Positions 1 through 9,277 of a DNA stretch of 64,000 bases are shown piece after piece. Source of the stretch: an uncultured Prevotella sp. (lineage in GTDB: Bacteria > Bacteroidota > Bacteroidia > Bacteroidales > Bacteroidaceae); assembly GCA_905233165.1 (NCBI GenBank), contig CAJODL010000002.1, forward strand, positions 62,001-126,000, read 5' to 3'. The notes beneath the pieces were generated by a model. That model saw only the letters and a list, made by a program, of their open reading frames with translations, was not told the origin of the DNA and did not search any database. Both the position numbers and the translations under genes were made by a program. Within the stretch, counting starts at the first letter, position 1. Each line of letters opens with the position of its first letter.

Positions 1-1
1 C

Positions 2-1390
2 GGAGAAAGCAAGCAGCAGCGTTTTGCCATACTGCCAAATGACAACGCTATGGTATGTACATGCGAGCTTTGTCGTAGCCACGGTAATACTGCCAACAAT
101 GCTACTCCTGCTGTAAGCTACATGCTGGAAAGATTGGCAAAGCGATTTGACAACCACCTCTTTTTCACCTCCTACTATATGTCAACACGTGAGGTGCCAA
201 ACCATGATATGCCAAAGAACACAGGAGTATTGGTAAGCACCATGACCTATCCGTTACAAGCTACAGGCACAAAGGCTGAGGAGAATTTTAAAGTTCTGAT
301 GAAAAAGTGGAAAGACAAGATGGCGCATGTATATGTATGGGACTATGTCAATAACTTTGATGACTATATGACACCATTCCCTATCCTGAATATCATGCAA
401 CGACGTCTGCAGATGTATAAGGAGGCTGGAGTCAATGGCGTCTTTTTCAATGGTAGTGGAACAGACCATAGCACCTTTAGCCAACTACACTTTTATGTCA
501 TCAGCAAACTGCTTCTCAATCCATATGATGACTGGAAGGCATTGGTGACAGAATACTGTAACAAGCACTATCCTACAGCAGGTGACCTGGTAGCTAATTT
601 TGTGATAGAGCAGGAAGAGTGGACAGCCAATAAGAACCACGCCCTACCCCTTTATGGAGGTATCACACAATCTCTCGCCACATATCTGCCCGAACAACAG
701 TTTGTAAAATTCCACCAATCACTGGCAGCAGCTCTTCCTCAGACAGATGGTAAAGAGAGAGCAGAACTTGAGACTATGTGGCAAGCTATGGCATTGACAC
801 GACTTGAGTTGAATCGTCTAAACCATTCAACAGATGATAGTGATATATTATTAGATGGATTGCGCAAACTTGCGGCAAAGAATATACGCATATACAGCGA
901 ATCTTTCTGGTATATTGACGACTATGTCAAGGAATACCAGCAGATGCTTTTCCATAAAGCGGAAGCCAAGCGAAACCTTCTGTTAGGAAAGCAGTTGCAA
1001 CCTATGACAGCTTTAGATGAGGAATACAATGACATCAGCATACTGACAGACGGGCTGTTGGGATTGCCCTCCAACTACCATTGCGGACAAATGCTATCAT
1101 CAGCAGATCCACACTTGAAGATTGCTATACCAAGGATTGCAGGAATGAAGAAACTGAAGGTGTATTTGGTTAATAATCCCAAGTATCATATCATCCTGCC
1201 TGAAAAGGTTATTCTTTCATCAGGCAATATAGAACTGGGAACAGTAGTTCCTAAGACATACGATGCAGAACAAAAACGGGCTGTAGCAGAATTCAATATC
1301 CCGTCAAACGTTTCTGGAACACTAATACTCACCCTACGTCGCAACAAAGCAGATCATACTATGTCTATCGACGAGATAGAAGGATACTAA
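2..1390 (+). CDS. DUF4838 domain-containing protein, 3' part only
   Basis: The reading frame is already open at base 2, so the 5' end lies outside the window. The first in-frame ATG, at 50, sits inside conserved sequence (FAILPNDNAM then VCTCELC) and is unlikely to be the true start. The visible 460 or so residues resemble DUF4838 proteins, a Bacteroidetes family with a TIM-barrel-like, glycoside-hydrolase-related fold. Supporting segments are the Cys pair CTCELC, HVYVWDYVNNF and GVNGVFFNGSG. The last 100 residues look beta-rich. Substrate is not known; a role in carbohydrate handling is inferred from the family only. The next gene starts 78 bases downstream after an AT-rich spacer. Confidence 0.65.
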   Translation, partial: GESKQQRFAILPNDNAMVCTCELCRSHGNTANNATPAVSYMLERLAKRFDNHLFFTSYYMSTREVPNHDMPKNTGVLVSTMTYPLQATGTKAEENFKVLMKKWKDKMAHVYVWDYVNNFDDYMTPFPILNIMQRRLQMYKEAGVNGVFFNGSGTDHSTFSQLHFYVISKLLLNPYDDWKALVTEYCNKHYPTAGDLVANFVIEQEEWTANKNHALPLYGGITQSLATYLPEQQFVKFHQSLAAALPQTDGKERAELETMWQAMALTRLELNRLNHSTDDSDILLDGLRKLAAKNIRIYSESFWYIDDYVKEYQQMLFHKAEAKRNLLLGKQLQPMTALDEEYNDISILTDGLLGLPSNYHCGQMLSSADPHLKIAIPRIAGMKKLKVYLVNNPKYHIILPEKVILSSGNIELGTVVPKTYDAEQKRAVAEFNIPSNVSGTLILTLRRNKADHTMSIDEIEGY

Positions 1391-1468
1391 AGAGAATTAA
1401 GAATTAAGAGTTTAAAGTTAAGAGTGAAGAATTAAAATATTCAAGAATTAGGAATTAAGATATTTGGA

Positions 1469-2026
1469 GTGAAGAAATTATTACTGATAGCGTTACCACT
1501 GTTTCTGTTTGCAGCATGCGAAAAGAATTTGAAGCCCGCAACTGTAATTGTTGCAGACCCCGTACGTCACTACTACCCAGTTGTGCAGGGAGAAATAATG
1601 CGTGTTTCCTATGCCATTGAGAATATTTCCGAAAATCCTCTATTTATAAGAGAGATACAAACCAGCTGTGGCTGCCTGACACAAAATAACGAGTTGCCGA
1701 TTGTAATTCTTCCCCATAAGCAAGGCTTTATAAATATAGACTTTAATACAATAAAAAATACCGGCTATGCCCAACATTTCATTTACCTTTATGGTAATTT
1801 TAAGGATTCAAGTTTATTAGAACTCCAGTTCGACACCAATATCGTCCCACCTGGAAACACCTCTCCTGACTATGAGGAACTATGGCAAGAACAAACTGGA
1901 ACGACCATAAAAGATGCCGTTGACGGTACTTCCGGAGAAAAAGGTTATTATGTTGACCCAGGCATTGACCCACGTCAAAAAAATCAGCAAGAAATACAAC
2001 ATAAAGTAGATTCTCACGCTTTTTGA
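1469..2026 (+). CDS. DUF1573-type lipoprotein
   Basis: A 185-residue protein starting at GTG. It has a lipoprotein signal ending in FAAC (Cys16), so it is probably anchored in the envelope. The body matches the short DUF1573 pattern of Bacteroidetes: a beta-sandwich-like stretch with FIREIQTSCGC (the conserved SCGC motif) and a later GFINIDFNT segment. The C-terminal 60 residues are polar and low in structure. Function is unknown. It follows the DUF4838 gene and precedes a promoter at 2069, so it may be the last gene of the upstream unit. No better ATG lies in frame near the signal peptide. Confidence 0.7.
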   Translation: MKKLLLIALPLFLFAACEKNLKPATVIVADPVRHYYPVVQGEIMRVSYAIENISENPLFIREIQTSCGCLTQNNELPIVILPHKQGFINIDFNTIKNTGYAQHFIYLYGNFKDSSLLELQFDTNIVPPGNTSPDYEELWQEQTGTTIKDAVDGTSGEKGYYVDPGIDPRQKNQQEIQHKVDSHAF

Positions 2027-2068
2027 TATTTTTTTTCCATTTTTCATACTAATATGAAAAAAAAATTG

Positions 2069-2076
2069 TAACTTTG
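2069..2076 (+). promoter_or_regulatory. Bacteroidetes -7 box TAACTTTG
   Basis: TAACTTTG matches the TAnnTTTG consensus and lies 80 bases before the lipoprotein start at 2156. No clear -33 TTTG is seen. The -33 area is occupied instead by a 9-bp inverted repeat (2040-2048 with 2053-2061). Confidence 0.6.
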
Positions 2077-2155
2077 CACCAAAATATATAAAATAGGTAT
2101 ATATATATAACAAAATCCCCACCTTATCTGAGGGTAAACAAAAAACTAGACGAAG

Positions 2156-3607
2156 ATGAAAAAGAAAAATTATGCAAAACTTCTAAGCATGGTAGCATTT
2201 GCTACATTGACTCTTGCATCATGCTCTAACAGCGATGACACATCGTCGGTCAACAATCAGTTTACATTTACACCTGCCAAGACACCTGATTTCCGTGCTT
2301 ATTCTCACGGAATTAACATCGACACACGTAGTGCTGGTACTCGTGCAGACATGCAGGTGAACAGTAACTATTTCAAGATTCAGGACTTCGGAGGCGGCAA
2401 GAGCGACTGGATGCGCACAAACTACCCTGTCCTTTATGAGTATTTTGATTATGCTCCAACAAAAACAGACCGTGACGAACAGGTATCAACGGCAGAACGT
2501 GATTATGTAATCAATTACATCAAGGACCATCCAGACGAGGGCGGTACCACATGCGACCTGAGAACCTATTTCATCCAGAATGTAGGTTCAAGCAACGATA
2601 CATATAAGGTTGATTTCATGAATGGTAGCAATATACACCATCAGGCAGACATCACTGGCGGCAATCAGATGGACTACTTAGAAATTAATGGCATACATGT
2701 CAACGACTACAATGCTCATTGGGGTCCACGTGCGTTGGTATTTGACGTTCCTCTCCTCAATCCTCGCTATCATGATTCATGGGGCACAGAAGAGCAGACT
2801 AAAGAGAATGCCTACAAGTTCTACTACATTGAGTATGAAGGCAAGACAAACTGCTACCTTTGTTTCGACTATCGCGTAAAGAAGTATGACAACGGACAGC
2901 TTGACTTCAAGGGCGATGGCGTATATAACGACTGGGTAATCAAGATTTCTCCTGCTGATGGTTCTGATGCAGTAGATCCAGCAGCTGCTGGTGCAGGTTC
3001 TGGTGAAGGAACTGGTGTCGTTACAGGTAACAATGGTGAGATAGAGGTTAACCTCTCTATTAATGCTGAGAAGGAAGATGATGACTATATTGCAACAAAA
3101 CTTTCAATTCACGTACGCGACACCTCTGACATAGAGGTATTCATCCCAGTACCAGCAGAGTACTATTGCGCAGCTGATGATATGGATATCGTAGTATCAC
3201 ATCGTTTGCAAATTGAGCAGCACAGTCCAAGTGCAGAAAGTATGACATACACCATCAATGGTCACGACATCACCTTAAAGGTTGCTTTCGAGATGGGTGG
3301 CATACGCATAACCTCAGAAGGTGTCAATGCAGAAGTACTGCGTTACCTGAGAAGCACTTACTATGATGGCATCACATTCGAGGTATGGAATTACTATAAG
3401 CAGAATACCACAAGAACTGCTTTGCAAGCCTTGTTAGATCAGTCAACCATCAACTTTATTAGCGATCCCGGCAAGTATATAAATGCCTTTGGCAAAGTTA
3501 ACGGCAGTAAAAATCCTTTGGACTGCGTAGTAACACCACCAAGCACATTCCCTAACTCTGAGACAAACGACGGTACACAAAACTACAACGTCATTTATAC
3601 GCATTAA
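2156..3607 (+). CDS. uncharacterised lipoprotein with a GDGVYNDW calcium-loop-like motif
   Basis: A 483-residue protein. The signal peptide ends in TLASC (Cys23), giving a lipoprotein; the following CSNSDD is acidic, as in surface-exported Bacteroidetes lipoproteins. Around residue 260 lies DFKGDGVYNDWVIKISP, like the D-G-D-x-N-D-W motif seen in DUF4114 and LruC-type surface proteins. A Gly/Ala-rich linker (residues 275-295) separates it from a C-terminal beta-rich domain. I do not recognise the family as a whole. It is monocistronic, with its own -7 box and a hairpin terminator at 3633. Confidence 0.6.
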   Translation: MKKKNYAKLLSMVAFATLTLASCSNSDDTSSVNNQFTFTPAKTPDFRAYSHGINIDTRSAGTRADMQVNSNYFKIQDFGGGKSDWMRTNYPVLYEYFDYAPTKTDRDEQVSTAERDYVINYIKDHPDEGGTTCDLRTYFIQNVGSSNDTYKVDFMNGSNIHHQADITGGNQMDYLEINGIHVNDYNAHWGPRALVFDVPLLNPRYHDSWGTEEQTKENAYKFYYIEYEGKTNCYLCFDYRVKKYDNGQLDFKGDGVYNDWVIKISPADGSDAVDPAAAGAGSGEGTGVVTGNNGEIEVNLSINAEKEDDDYIATKLSIHVRDTSDIEVFIPVPAEYYCAADDMDIVVSHRLQIEQHSPSAESMTYTINGHDITLKVAFEMGGIRITSEGVNAEVLRYLRSTYYDGITFEVWNYYKQNTTRTALQALLDQSTINFISDPGKYINAFGKVNGSKNPLDCVVTPPSTFPNSETNDGTQNYNVIYTH

Positions 3608-3632
3608 GAATTAACTAAATATCTTATTTGAG

Positions 3633-3667
3633 CAGCAATAGTCCAACCGGATTATTGCTGTTCTTTT
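3633..3667 (+). terminator. Rho-independent terminator of the lipoprotein gene
   Basis: An 8-bp stem, cagcaata (3633-3640) with tattgctg (3653-3660), is followed by ttcttttt. It lies 25 bases after the stop codon. Confidence 0.75.
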
Positions 3668-3682
3668 TTATGACATAGCTCG

Positions 3683-3825
3683 CGTAGGCAGAGCGTAGGC
3701 GGAGCATAGGTACACGGTAGGTGCACAGAGGATGCACAGAGGATGCACGGAGGATGCACGGAAGATGCACGATAGGTGCACGATAGATGCACGATAGATG
3801 CACGATAGATATACGATAGGGGTAG
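3683..3825. repeat. degenerate 11-bp tandem repeat, about 13 units
   Basis: Thirteen consecutive 11-mers drift from cgtaggcagag through ggaggatgcac to gatagatgcac and gataggggtag. The array fills the space between two convergent terminators. The minus-strand ORFs across it (3652-3846 and 3668-3868) translate to repetitive Ser/Cys/His text and are judged non-coding. Confidence 0.85.
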
Positions 3826-3845
3826 CAAGGGGGGGGAGTAAAACA

Positions 3846-3877
3846 AATCCGCCCATGGAGTATTCCACGGGCGGATT
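3846..3877 (-). terminator. terminator of the FAS1/SusCD operon
   Basis: A 9-bp perfect stem, aatccgccc (3846-3854) with gggcggatt (3869-3877), lies 21 bases past the last gene of the minus-strand operon. A T-rich run follows on that strand. Confidence 0.75.
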
Positions 3878-3898
3878 ATAAATTTATCTCTATATCTT

Positions 3899-5878
3899 TT
3901 ATTTAAATGGGAGATAACAATTTTGTGTTGTTATACCAGCGGCATTATTTTCTAGTTTCTTACTTAACCAGATATCACCGAAAGTACCACCAAAACTACC
4001 TGCCATATTCTTATGACGAGCTATACGCAGCAGGTCAGAGAAACGTGTTCCCTCAAAAGCGAACTCCATAGCATACTCATCACAAAGGAGGTCTTCTACT
4101 GCATTGATATATTCTTCCTCAGAATATGCTGCGCCAGCAGGCAATCCGAATTCTCCACGTATTTTCTCTATACGCTCCTCCACTACATCCTTATAATTGT
4201 ATGCAGACATCCATGTAGGACCATCATCAACAGCACCAGCACCATGGAAATGGATTCCTACCATATGCTTAGATGCAGAATTCAAGAAATATACAGAGTC
4301 AGCCTCAACCAACATACTTACGCTGCTCTCATGCAAGAATTTGTATGACTTTTCTGAGATGAAATAATATTTCTCTGGGAAAGGAGATACGCCAGCTTCA
4401 TATTTTCTTGCCAGATACTTACCTATATCATTAGAACCGAAACCAGTTTTTAGGATATAGAAAGCAAGATCTGGATATCCAGCTCTGTTCAAAGCCTCTG
4501 CCAGACGCAGGAACACTGTTGACAGACGATATAGATAAACGTAACCCGTACTTGGCTTCTGCACATACACATTTGAAGATGTTGCAGCAGTACGTCCTGC
4601 AGAAATCATATTAGCACGTCCGTCACCAATGTTCTTCTTATCTCCGACAAAAACTTTTGACCCAGTAACAAATTCTTGCTGATCTTTCGTTATATAATAA
4701 TAGGGTGCATGCTCAGACATCTCCTTGTATGTTGCAGACGGAGCAATCTGAATCTCTGTTGTCTGTGGGCAACCCCATATTCTATAGTTTGAGACTCTAT
4801 TGCCTGTTGTGCCATAATAATCATAACCGAAGAGTTCTGGCAATTCGTAAATACGTCCACGCAGATAATTTACTGCAGATGGAATATACGATATCACCTC
4901 CCATGGGTCCGGCATATTATTTAAGCTTTGATTAATAAATATCTGATCCCATTTATCCCTACCGTTTGTCAAAGTAATATCGGTATTTGTATTAGGAATA
5001 GGCCATTCGTAAGTATATCCGTCTTGTGGTTGGCGGGTGTTTGAGTTGTTAACCCAAAGATACGATGGATTTACCTTTCCCCTATATCTTAAGAACTGAT
5101 AATAACAGGTTGCAGCCTCCAAGTATCTTCCCATCTCCAGATACAAGTCTCCAAGAACGACATTCAGAGGGATAAAGCAATGTTTCGGATTAAAAAACTT
5201 ATTAATGCTTGTATTCCAATTCAGCCTACCAACAGAGTAATATTGGTTAGGGTCTCTAAAAGACGGAACCTGAATCTGATCTTCATTATAACGGTTCTTT
5301 AATGCCTGAAGATAGTCAGCCTGGCTTGCCAAGACACTCATCTTGTCAGTATTAGCAGTCAGTGCATTTATCTGCGACACCGTTGATACCGGTTCTGTTA
5401 CATATGGCACATCACCATACTGTGTTGTTAACTGCAGATATGCCCATGCTCTAAATGAAGCCATTGCAATATACTCATTAATCACGACATTATCAGAACC
5501 TGTATAAAGAGCTGTGTCACGATGAGCCAGGTAATAGTTACAGTTATTAATTACCTTGTAATAAAGGTACACACTATCATATTTATTTTCTTCTCCTACA
5601 GAGAATGAAGACAGTTCCTTCAAGTGTGTTGTTGCCTTTGCTGTAGGAGCAGACAAATCACCACGCATTTCGTTTTGCAGGAAATACTGGTCAGCTAACT
5701 GCTGCATTGCTTCCATCACACCATATGCGAATGAAACTGAATCGCTTTTTTGGTTAAGTGCTGGGTCCACAACCATACGAGAACTATCTGAAGACCCATC
5801 TGTGTCAAGCATACCCGAACATGAGGTTATGCTAACCAAACCCAAACCAGCAATGATTGAATATATAATCTTTTTCAT
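3899..5878 (-). CDS. RagB/SusD family nutrient-binding lipoprotein (distal pair)
   Basis: A 659-residue SusD-like protein. The start is placed at 5878 (MKKIIYSI), because it gives a normal lipoprotein signal ending in SITSC; an upstream ATG at 5905 would add nine residues. SusD proteins cap the SusC porin at the cell surface and bind the substrate. The TPR-like helical regions are visible, including VVINEYIAMASFRAWAYLQL and FLRLAEALNRAGYPD. The C-terminus has the usual AMEFAFEGTRFSDLLRIARHK, close to the family motif E-x-x-x-E-G-x-R-x-x-D-L-R-R. It lies 30 bases after its SusC partner and is the last gene of the operon. Substrate is unknown. Confidence 0.92.
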   Translation of the reverse strand: MKKIIYSIIAGLGLVSITSCSGMLDTDGSSDSSRMVVDPALNQKSDSVSFAYGVMEAMQQLADQYFLQNEMRGDLSAPTAKATTHLKELSSFSVGEENKYDSVYLYYKVINNCNYYLAHRDTALYTGSDNVVINEYIAMASFRAWAYLQLTTQYGDVPYVTEPVSTVSQINALTANTDKMSVLASQADYLQALKNRYNEDQIQVPSFRDPNQYYSVGRLNWNTSINKFFNPKHCFIPLNVVLGDLYLEMGRYLEAATCYYQFLRYRGKVNPSYLWVNNSNTRQPQDGYTYEWPIPNTNTDITLTNGRDKWDQIFINQSLNNMPDPWEVISYIPSAVNYLRGRIYELPELFGYDYYGTTGNRVSNYRIWGCPQTTEIQIAPSATYKEMSEHAPYYYITKDQQEFVTGSKVFVGDKKNIGDGRANMISAGRTAATSSNVYVQKPSTGYVYLYRLSTVFLRLAEALNRAGYPDLAFYILKTGFGSNDIGKYLARKYEAGVSPFPEKYYFISEKSYKFLHESSVSMLVEADSVYFLNSASKHMVGIHFHGAGAVDDGPTWMSAYNYKDVVEERIEKIRGEFGLPAGAAYSEEEYINAVEDLLCDEYAMEFAFEGTRFSDLLRIARHKNMAGSFGGTFGDIWLSKKLENNAAGITTQNCYLPFK

Positions 5879-5908
5879 TGTGAAAAGTATTTTATGTATT
5901 AACACTAA

Positions 5909-8900
5909 TTAGAGGTTTACCTTAAGACCGAGTGCAAAAGCTCTTCCCATAGAAATATTTCCGCGGTCAATACCTTGGAAGAGTTGATTATTGCTAATGC
6001 TGAACTCAGGGTCATTACCTGTATATTTTGTTATAGTGAACAGATTACGAGCCTCTCCCCATACAGAGAGTCCCTGCAGCCATGACTGCCAAGATTCCGG
6101 TATAGGAATATTATATGAGATAGTCAATGTCTTCAAACGCAGGTATGAGCCATTTTCTATCCAACGGTCAGAGAAGCGGTTGTTACCCTTAGGATCACCA
6201 TAATAAGCCTTTGGAATATCTGTCATCTGTCCCTCATAACGCCAGCGTCCTACTTCTGCAACTTGCTGATTGTAGAGTGTTGAACCGCTGTTAAGAACAG
6301 AACGATGATAGTTATATACATCATTACCAATACTATAGTTAAAGCCCATATCGAGGGTAAAGCGCTTCCATTTCAGAGTAGCAAATATATTACCATAGAT
6401 ATCAGGGTTAGGGTTACCGAGAACCACCTTATCCTGTTCATCTATCTTACCATCACCATTCTGATCCACGAACCAAACGTCTCCAGCCTCAAAATCAACA
6501 TTATTGCCAGCAGCATCAATATAATACAGATTAGTTGTCTGCTTACCATTAATGTTGGTATGGAGTTGACCAGCAGATGCAGCTTCAGCAGAACTGCTGA
6601 AGACGTGTTCCTTAGTCTGATATCCGTAGAATTCACCAACAGAGTGACCAACAGCAGTCAGGATGTTCTTATCTCCATAGATAGAAGTTGTATAATCACC
6701 ATCCGTAAGTTTTGTCACCTTATTCTTATAGTGACCCATTGTTGCACCTATTTCAAGCTTCCAATCCTTCTTTACGATAGGCTTACCGGACAATGACAGT
6801 TCAAAACCAGTATTCTTGAGGCTTCCGTCATTTACCCAGTATTTGTTGATACCTGCAATAGGATTTGTGAATGTCTTAAGAGCAAGCAGGTCGAACGTCT
6901 TATGAATGTAGAAATCAAATCCTGCAGACAATCTGTTCTTCAACATATTAGCCTTTACGCCGAAGTTCCATTTCTGTGTTGTCTCCCACTTCACTTGGTC
7001 GTTTCCGACATTTGTCAGCTGCATACCAATTTCTGAGTTATTGTAACGAACAGATGTAAAACTATTCATCGTAGCATAGTTCGCGATATCATCGTTACCG
7101 CTGATATCAAAGCCTGCAGTAACCTTCAGGTAGTTAATCGTGTTTGTCTTTGGGAACCAATCCTCATTAGTCATCACCCAACCAAGTTGAACAGAAGGGA
7201 ATATTGCACATCTGACACCAAGGAATTTCATACCACCGGTTGTAGTGCTCTTACCGAAACGGCTGTTACCCTCGGCAAGGATAGAAACAGTAGCAAAATA
7301 ACGATTCATGTAGTTGTAATCGCCACTCGCATACCACTGCATATTCTTCCAAATATCATTTACACCAGAAATATTTGAGTAGTAGTTATCGCCTACTATC
7401 AATTGAGGGTTCTTATCATCAGAATTCTTTATAGCATATTCTGAAGACAAATCACTTCCGTCATAAGAGAAGTAGTTATATCTAAAACCAGCTGTTACAG
7501 CCACATCATGTACTCCATATTTCTTTGTCCAATCAATGTGTGTATTAGACAAGATATTTGTTTCCTTTGCAAAGATAGAAGCTGTTTTAGAATATACAGT
7601 TCCGAGACCATCAATAGTGAATGAAGGCAAGCCAATGTTAGGACGATAATATGCCTGAGAGCTACGGTTCAGATAATAGCTGAACAAAGATGTCACTTTT
7701 AAGCCATTCATTATCTCGAAAGTTGGCTCTACAGAAATATTAAAGAATGTATTCTCATTTCTGTTCTTACGTTCACCACTTGCATTCTGTAAAACAGCCA
7801 ACGGGTTTCCCAACGAGTTGTTAGCTCCATAGGTGTAGTTACGTGATTCATCTCTAAAATAGAATATGTCATCTGCATCACACAACAGAGAAGTAAAACC
7901 GCCTACATTTGAATTATACTGATAAGGGTAAAGCAGAGGACTCTTTATCTGAGCAAGGAATGTAGGAGCTGTTATTGTTCCTGCATTCAGATTCTCTGGC
8001 ACGCCATCATCTAACAGACTGTTGTTTGTCTTTGAGAATGACACGTTAAACTTAGTTGACAATCTATCCAGGATATTGATGTCCGTATTAAAACGTACAT
8101 TGATACGGTTAAACTGTGTACGCTTTATATTCTTCAAATCCTGTATATATCCCACAGAAAGGTTATACATACCTATATCATCACCACCCTGTACGTTAAT
8201 TCCATAATTCTGTGTGATGCCTGTCTTATATACATAGTCTTGCCAATCTGTATTATTATGATATGTGGGATAATAATATCCAGCCTTGTTGTCATCCAGG
8301 AAATAAAAGTTCATTGCCTGACCATAGTTTTTGCGATAGTCTGCTATTTCCGAAATAGTACCCAATTGCTCTGAAGCATAAGTTCTAAATTGTGAAGCAT
8401 CCATCATAGTCGGCGTTGAAGGTCTTGCAGTAATACCTGCAGAAACCTTCACGTCAATACGTGTTGCCATAGAGTGACCACGCTTAGTAGTAATCAGGAT
8501 GACACCGTTAGAACCGCGAGCGCCATAAAGTGCTGTAGCATTCTTCACAACCTCTACTTTATCAATATCATCTGGAGATATTGTAGAAAGCATATTAAAG
8601 ATATCACCCTCATGGAGCGAAGAGCGGTTACGCTGCATGTCAAGTTCTATACCATCGACGATTACCAATGGCTGTGCATTAGCGTTGATTGAGCTTAGAC
8701 CGCGTATAAACATCGCTGCACCCTGATCCAGATTACCTGAATGCATGATAGAACGCATATCGCCACCCAACTTTCCGGTGATTTCCTCATCAACGGTTGT
8801 TCCGCGTCCACTTGGATTGAATGAACTGGTAGCAGTAATCTGTGTACCGTCACCATACATCTCCGCGAAGTCGTTACTCAACAACTCGATGCTCACCTTC

Positions 8901-9277
8901 TGTGCAGCATCATTTGAGATTATTGCCACCTGCTGTGCAAGATACCTTGGAGCAGAAACATACAAAGCTGTAGCAAATGTAGGTATCTTTATGGTAAAAG
9001 TACCCTCTGCATTTGTCATTGCAGTGTATCTGTTATCACCAAGCATCTGTATGCGTACGCCAGCCACAGGGCGCTTTGTTATCTGATCAACAACGCTACC
9101 GTTTATTTCTATGGTAGGATTTTTGTCAACAACTGTTTTACGCTTTGGCACCTTTACTGTGACCTCTTCATCCTCGAAGTCATCCTGGGCAAATGCTACT
9201 GTACAAACAGTTAAAGCCAATGTGCAGAGTGAGACTCTCAGTCCCATTCGCTGCAAAATGTCAAATATATTGCTCAT
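5909..9277 (-). CDS. SusC/RagA family TonB-linked outer-membrane transporter (distal pair)
   Basis: 1122 residues. A signal peptide ends near TVAFAQ, followed by an acidic stretch, a carboxypeptidase-regulatory-like beta domain (IEINGSVVDQITKRPVAGV) and a TonB plug with FIRGLSSINANAQPLVIVDG. The plug ends in ALYGARGSNGVILITTKRG near residue 255. The remaining 850 residues are the 22-strand barrel. It should import a SusD-bound ligand using TonB energy. The ATG overlaps the stop codon of the preceding FAS1 gene by one base (taATG), which implies translational coupling. The SusD partner follows after 30 bases. Confidence 0.93.
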   Translation of the reverse strand: MSNIFDILQRMGLRVSLCTLALTVCTVAFAQDDFEDEEVTVKVPKRKTVVDKNPTIEINGSVVDQITKRPVAGVRIQMLGDNRYTAMTNAEGTFTIKIPTFATALYVSAPRYLAQQVAIISNDAAQKVSIELLSNDFAEMYGDGTQITATSSFNPSGRGTTVDEEITGKLGGDMRSIMHSGNLDQGAAMFIRGLSSINANAQPLVIVDGIELDMQRNRSSLHEGDIFNMLSTISPDDIDKVEVVKNATALYGARGSNGVILITTKRGHSMATRIDVKVSAGITARPSTPTMMDASQFRTYASEQLGTISEIADYRKNYGQAMNFYFLDDNKAGYYYPTYHNNTDWQDYVYKTGITQNYGINVQGGDDIGMYNLSVGYIQDLKNIKRTQFNRINVRFNTDINILDRLSTKFNVSFSKTNNSLLDDGVPENLNAGTITAPTFLAQIKSPLLYPYQYNSNVGGFTSLLCDADDIFYFRDESRNYTYGANNSLGNPLAVLQNASGERKNRNENTFFNISVEPTFEIMNGLKVTSLFSYYLNRSSQAYYRPNIGLPSFTIDGLGTVYSKTASIFAKETNILSNTHIDWTKKYGVHDVAVTAGFRYNYFSYDGSDLSSEYAIKNSDDKNPQLIVGDNYYSNISGVNDIWKNMQWYASGDYNYMNRYFATVSILAEGNSRFGKSTTTGGMKFLGVRCAIFPSVQLGWVMTNEDWFPKTNTINYLKVTAGFDISGNDDIANYATMNSFTSVRYNNSEIGMQLTNVGNDQVKWETTQKWNFGVKANMLKNRLSAGFDFYIHKTFDLLALKTFTNPIAGINKYWVNDGSLKNTGFELSLSGKPIVKKDWKLEIGATMGHYKNKVTKLTDGDYTTSIYGDKNILTAVGHSVGEFYGYQTKEHVFSSSAEAASAGQLHTNINGKQTTNLYYIDAAGNNVDFEAGDVWFVDQNGDGKIDEQDKVVLGNPNPDIYGNIFATLKWKRFTLDMGFNYSIGNDVYNYHRSVLNSGSTLYNQQVAEVGRWRYEGQMTDIPKAYYGDPKGNNRFSDRWIENGSYLRLKTLTISYNIPIPESWQSWLQGLSVWGEARNLFTITKYTGNDPEFSISNNQLFQGIDRGNISMGRAFALGLKVNL

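Noticed and set aside
3683..3825. Possible CRISPR array
   Set aside because: The 11-bp units are directly abutting with gradual drift; there are no spacers and no cas genes nearby.
3652..3868. Two minus-strand ORFs over the 11-bp repeat array
   Set aside because: They are translations of the repeat (Ser/Cys/His periodic text), lie between terminators, and have no promoter or family likeness.
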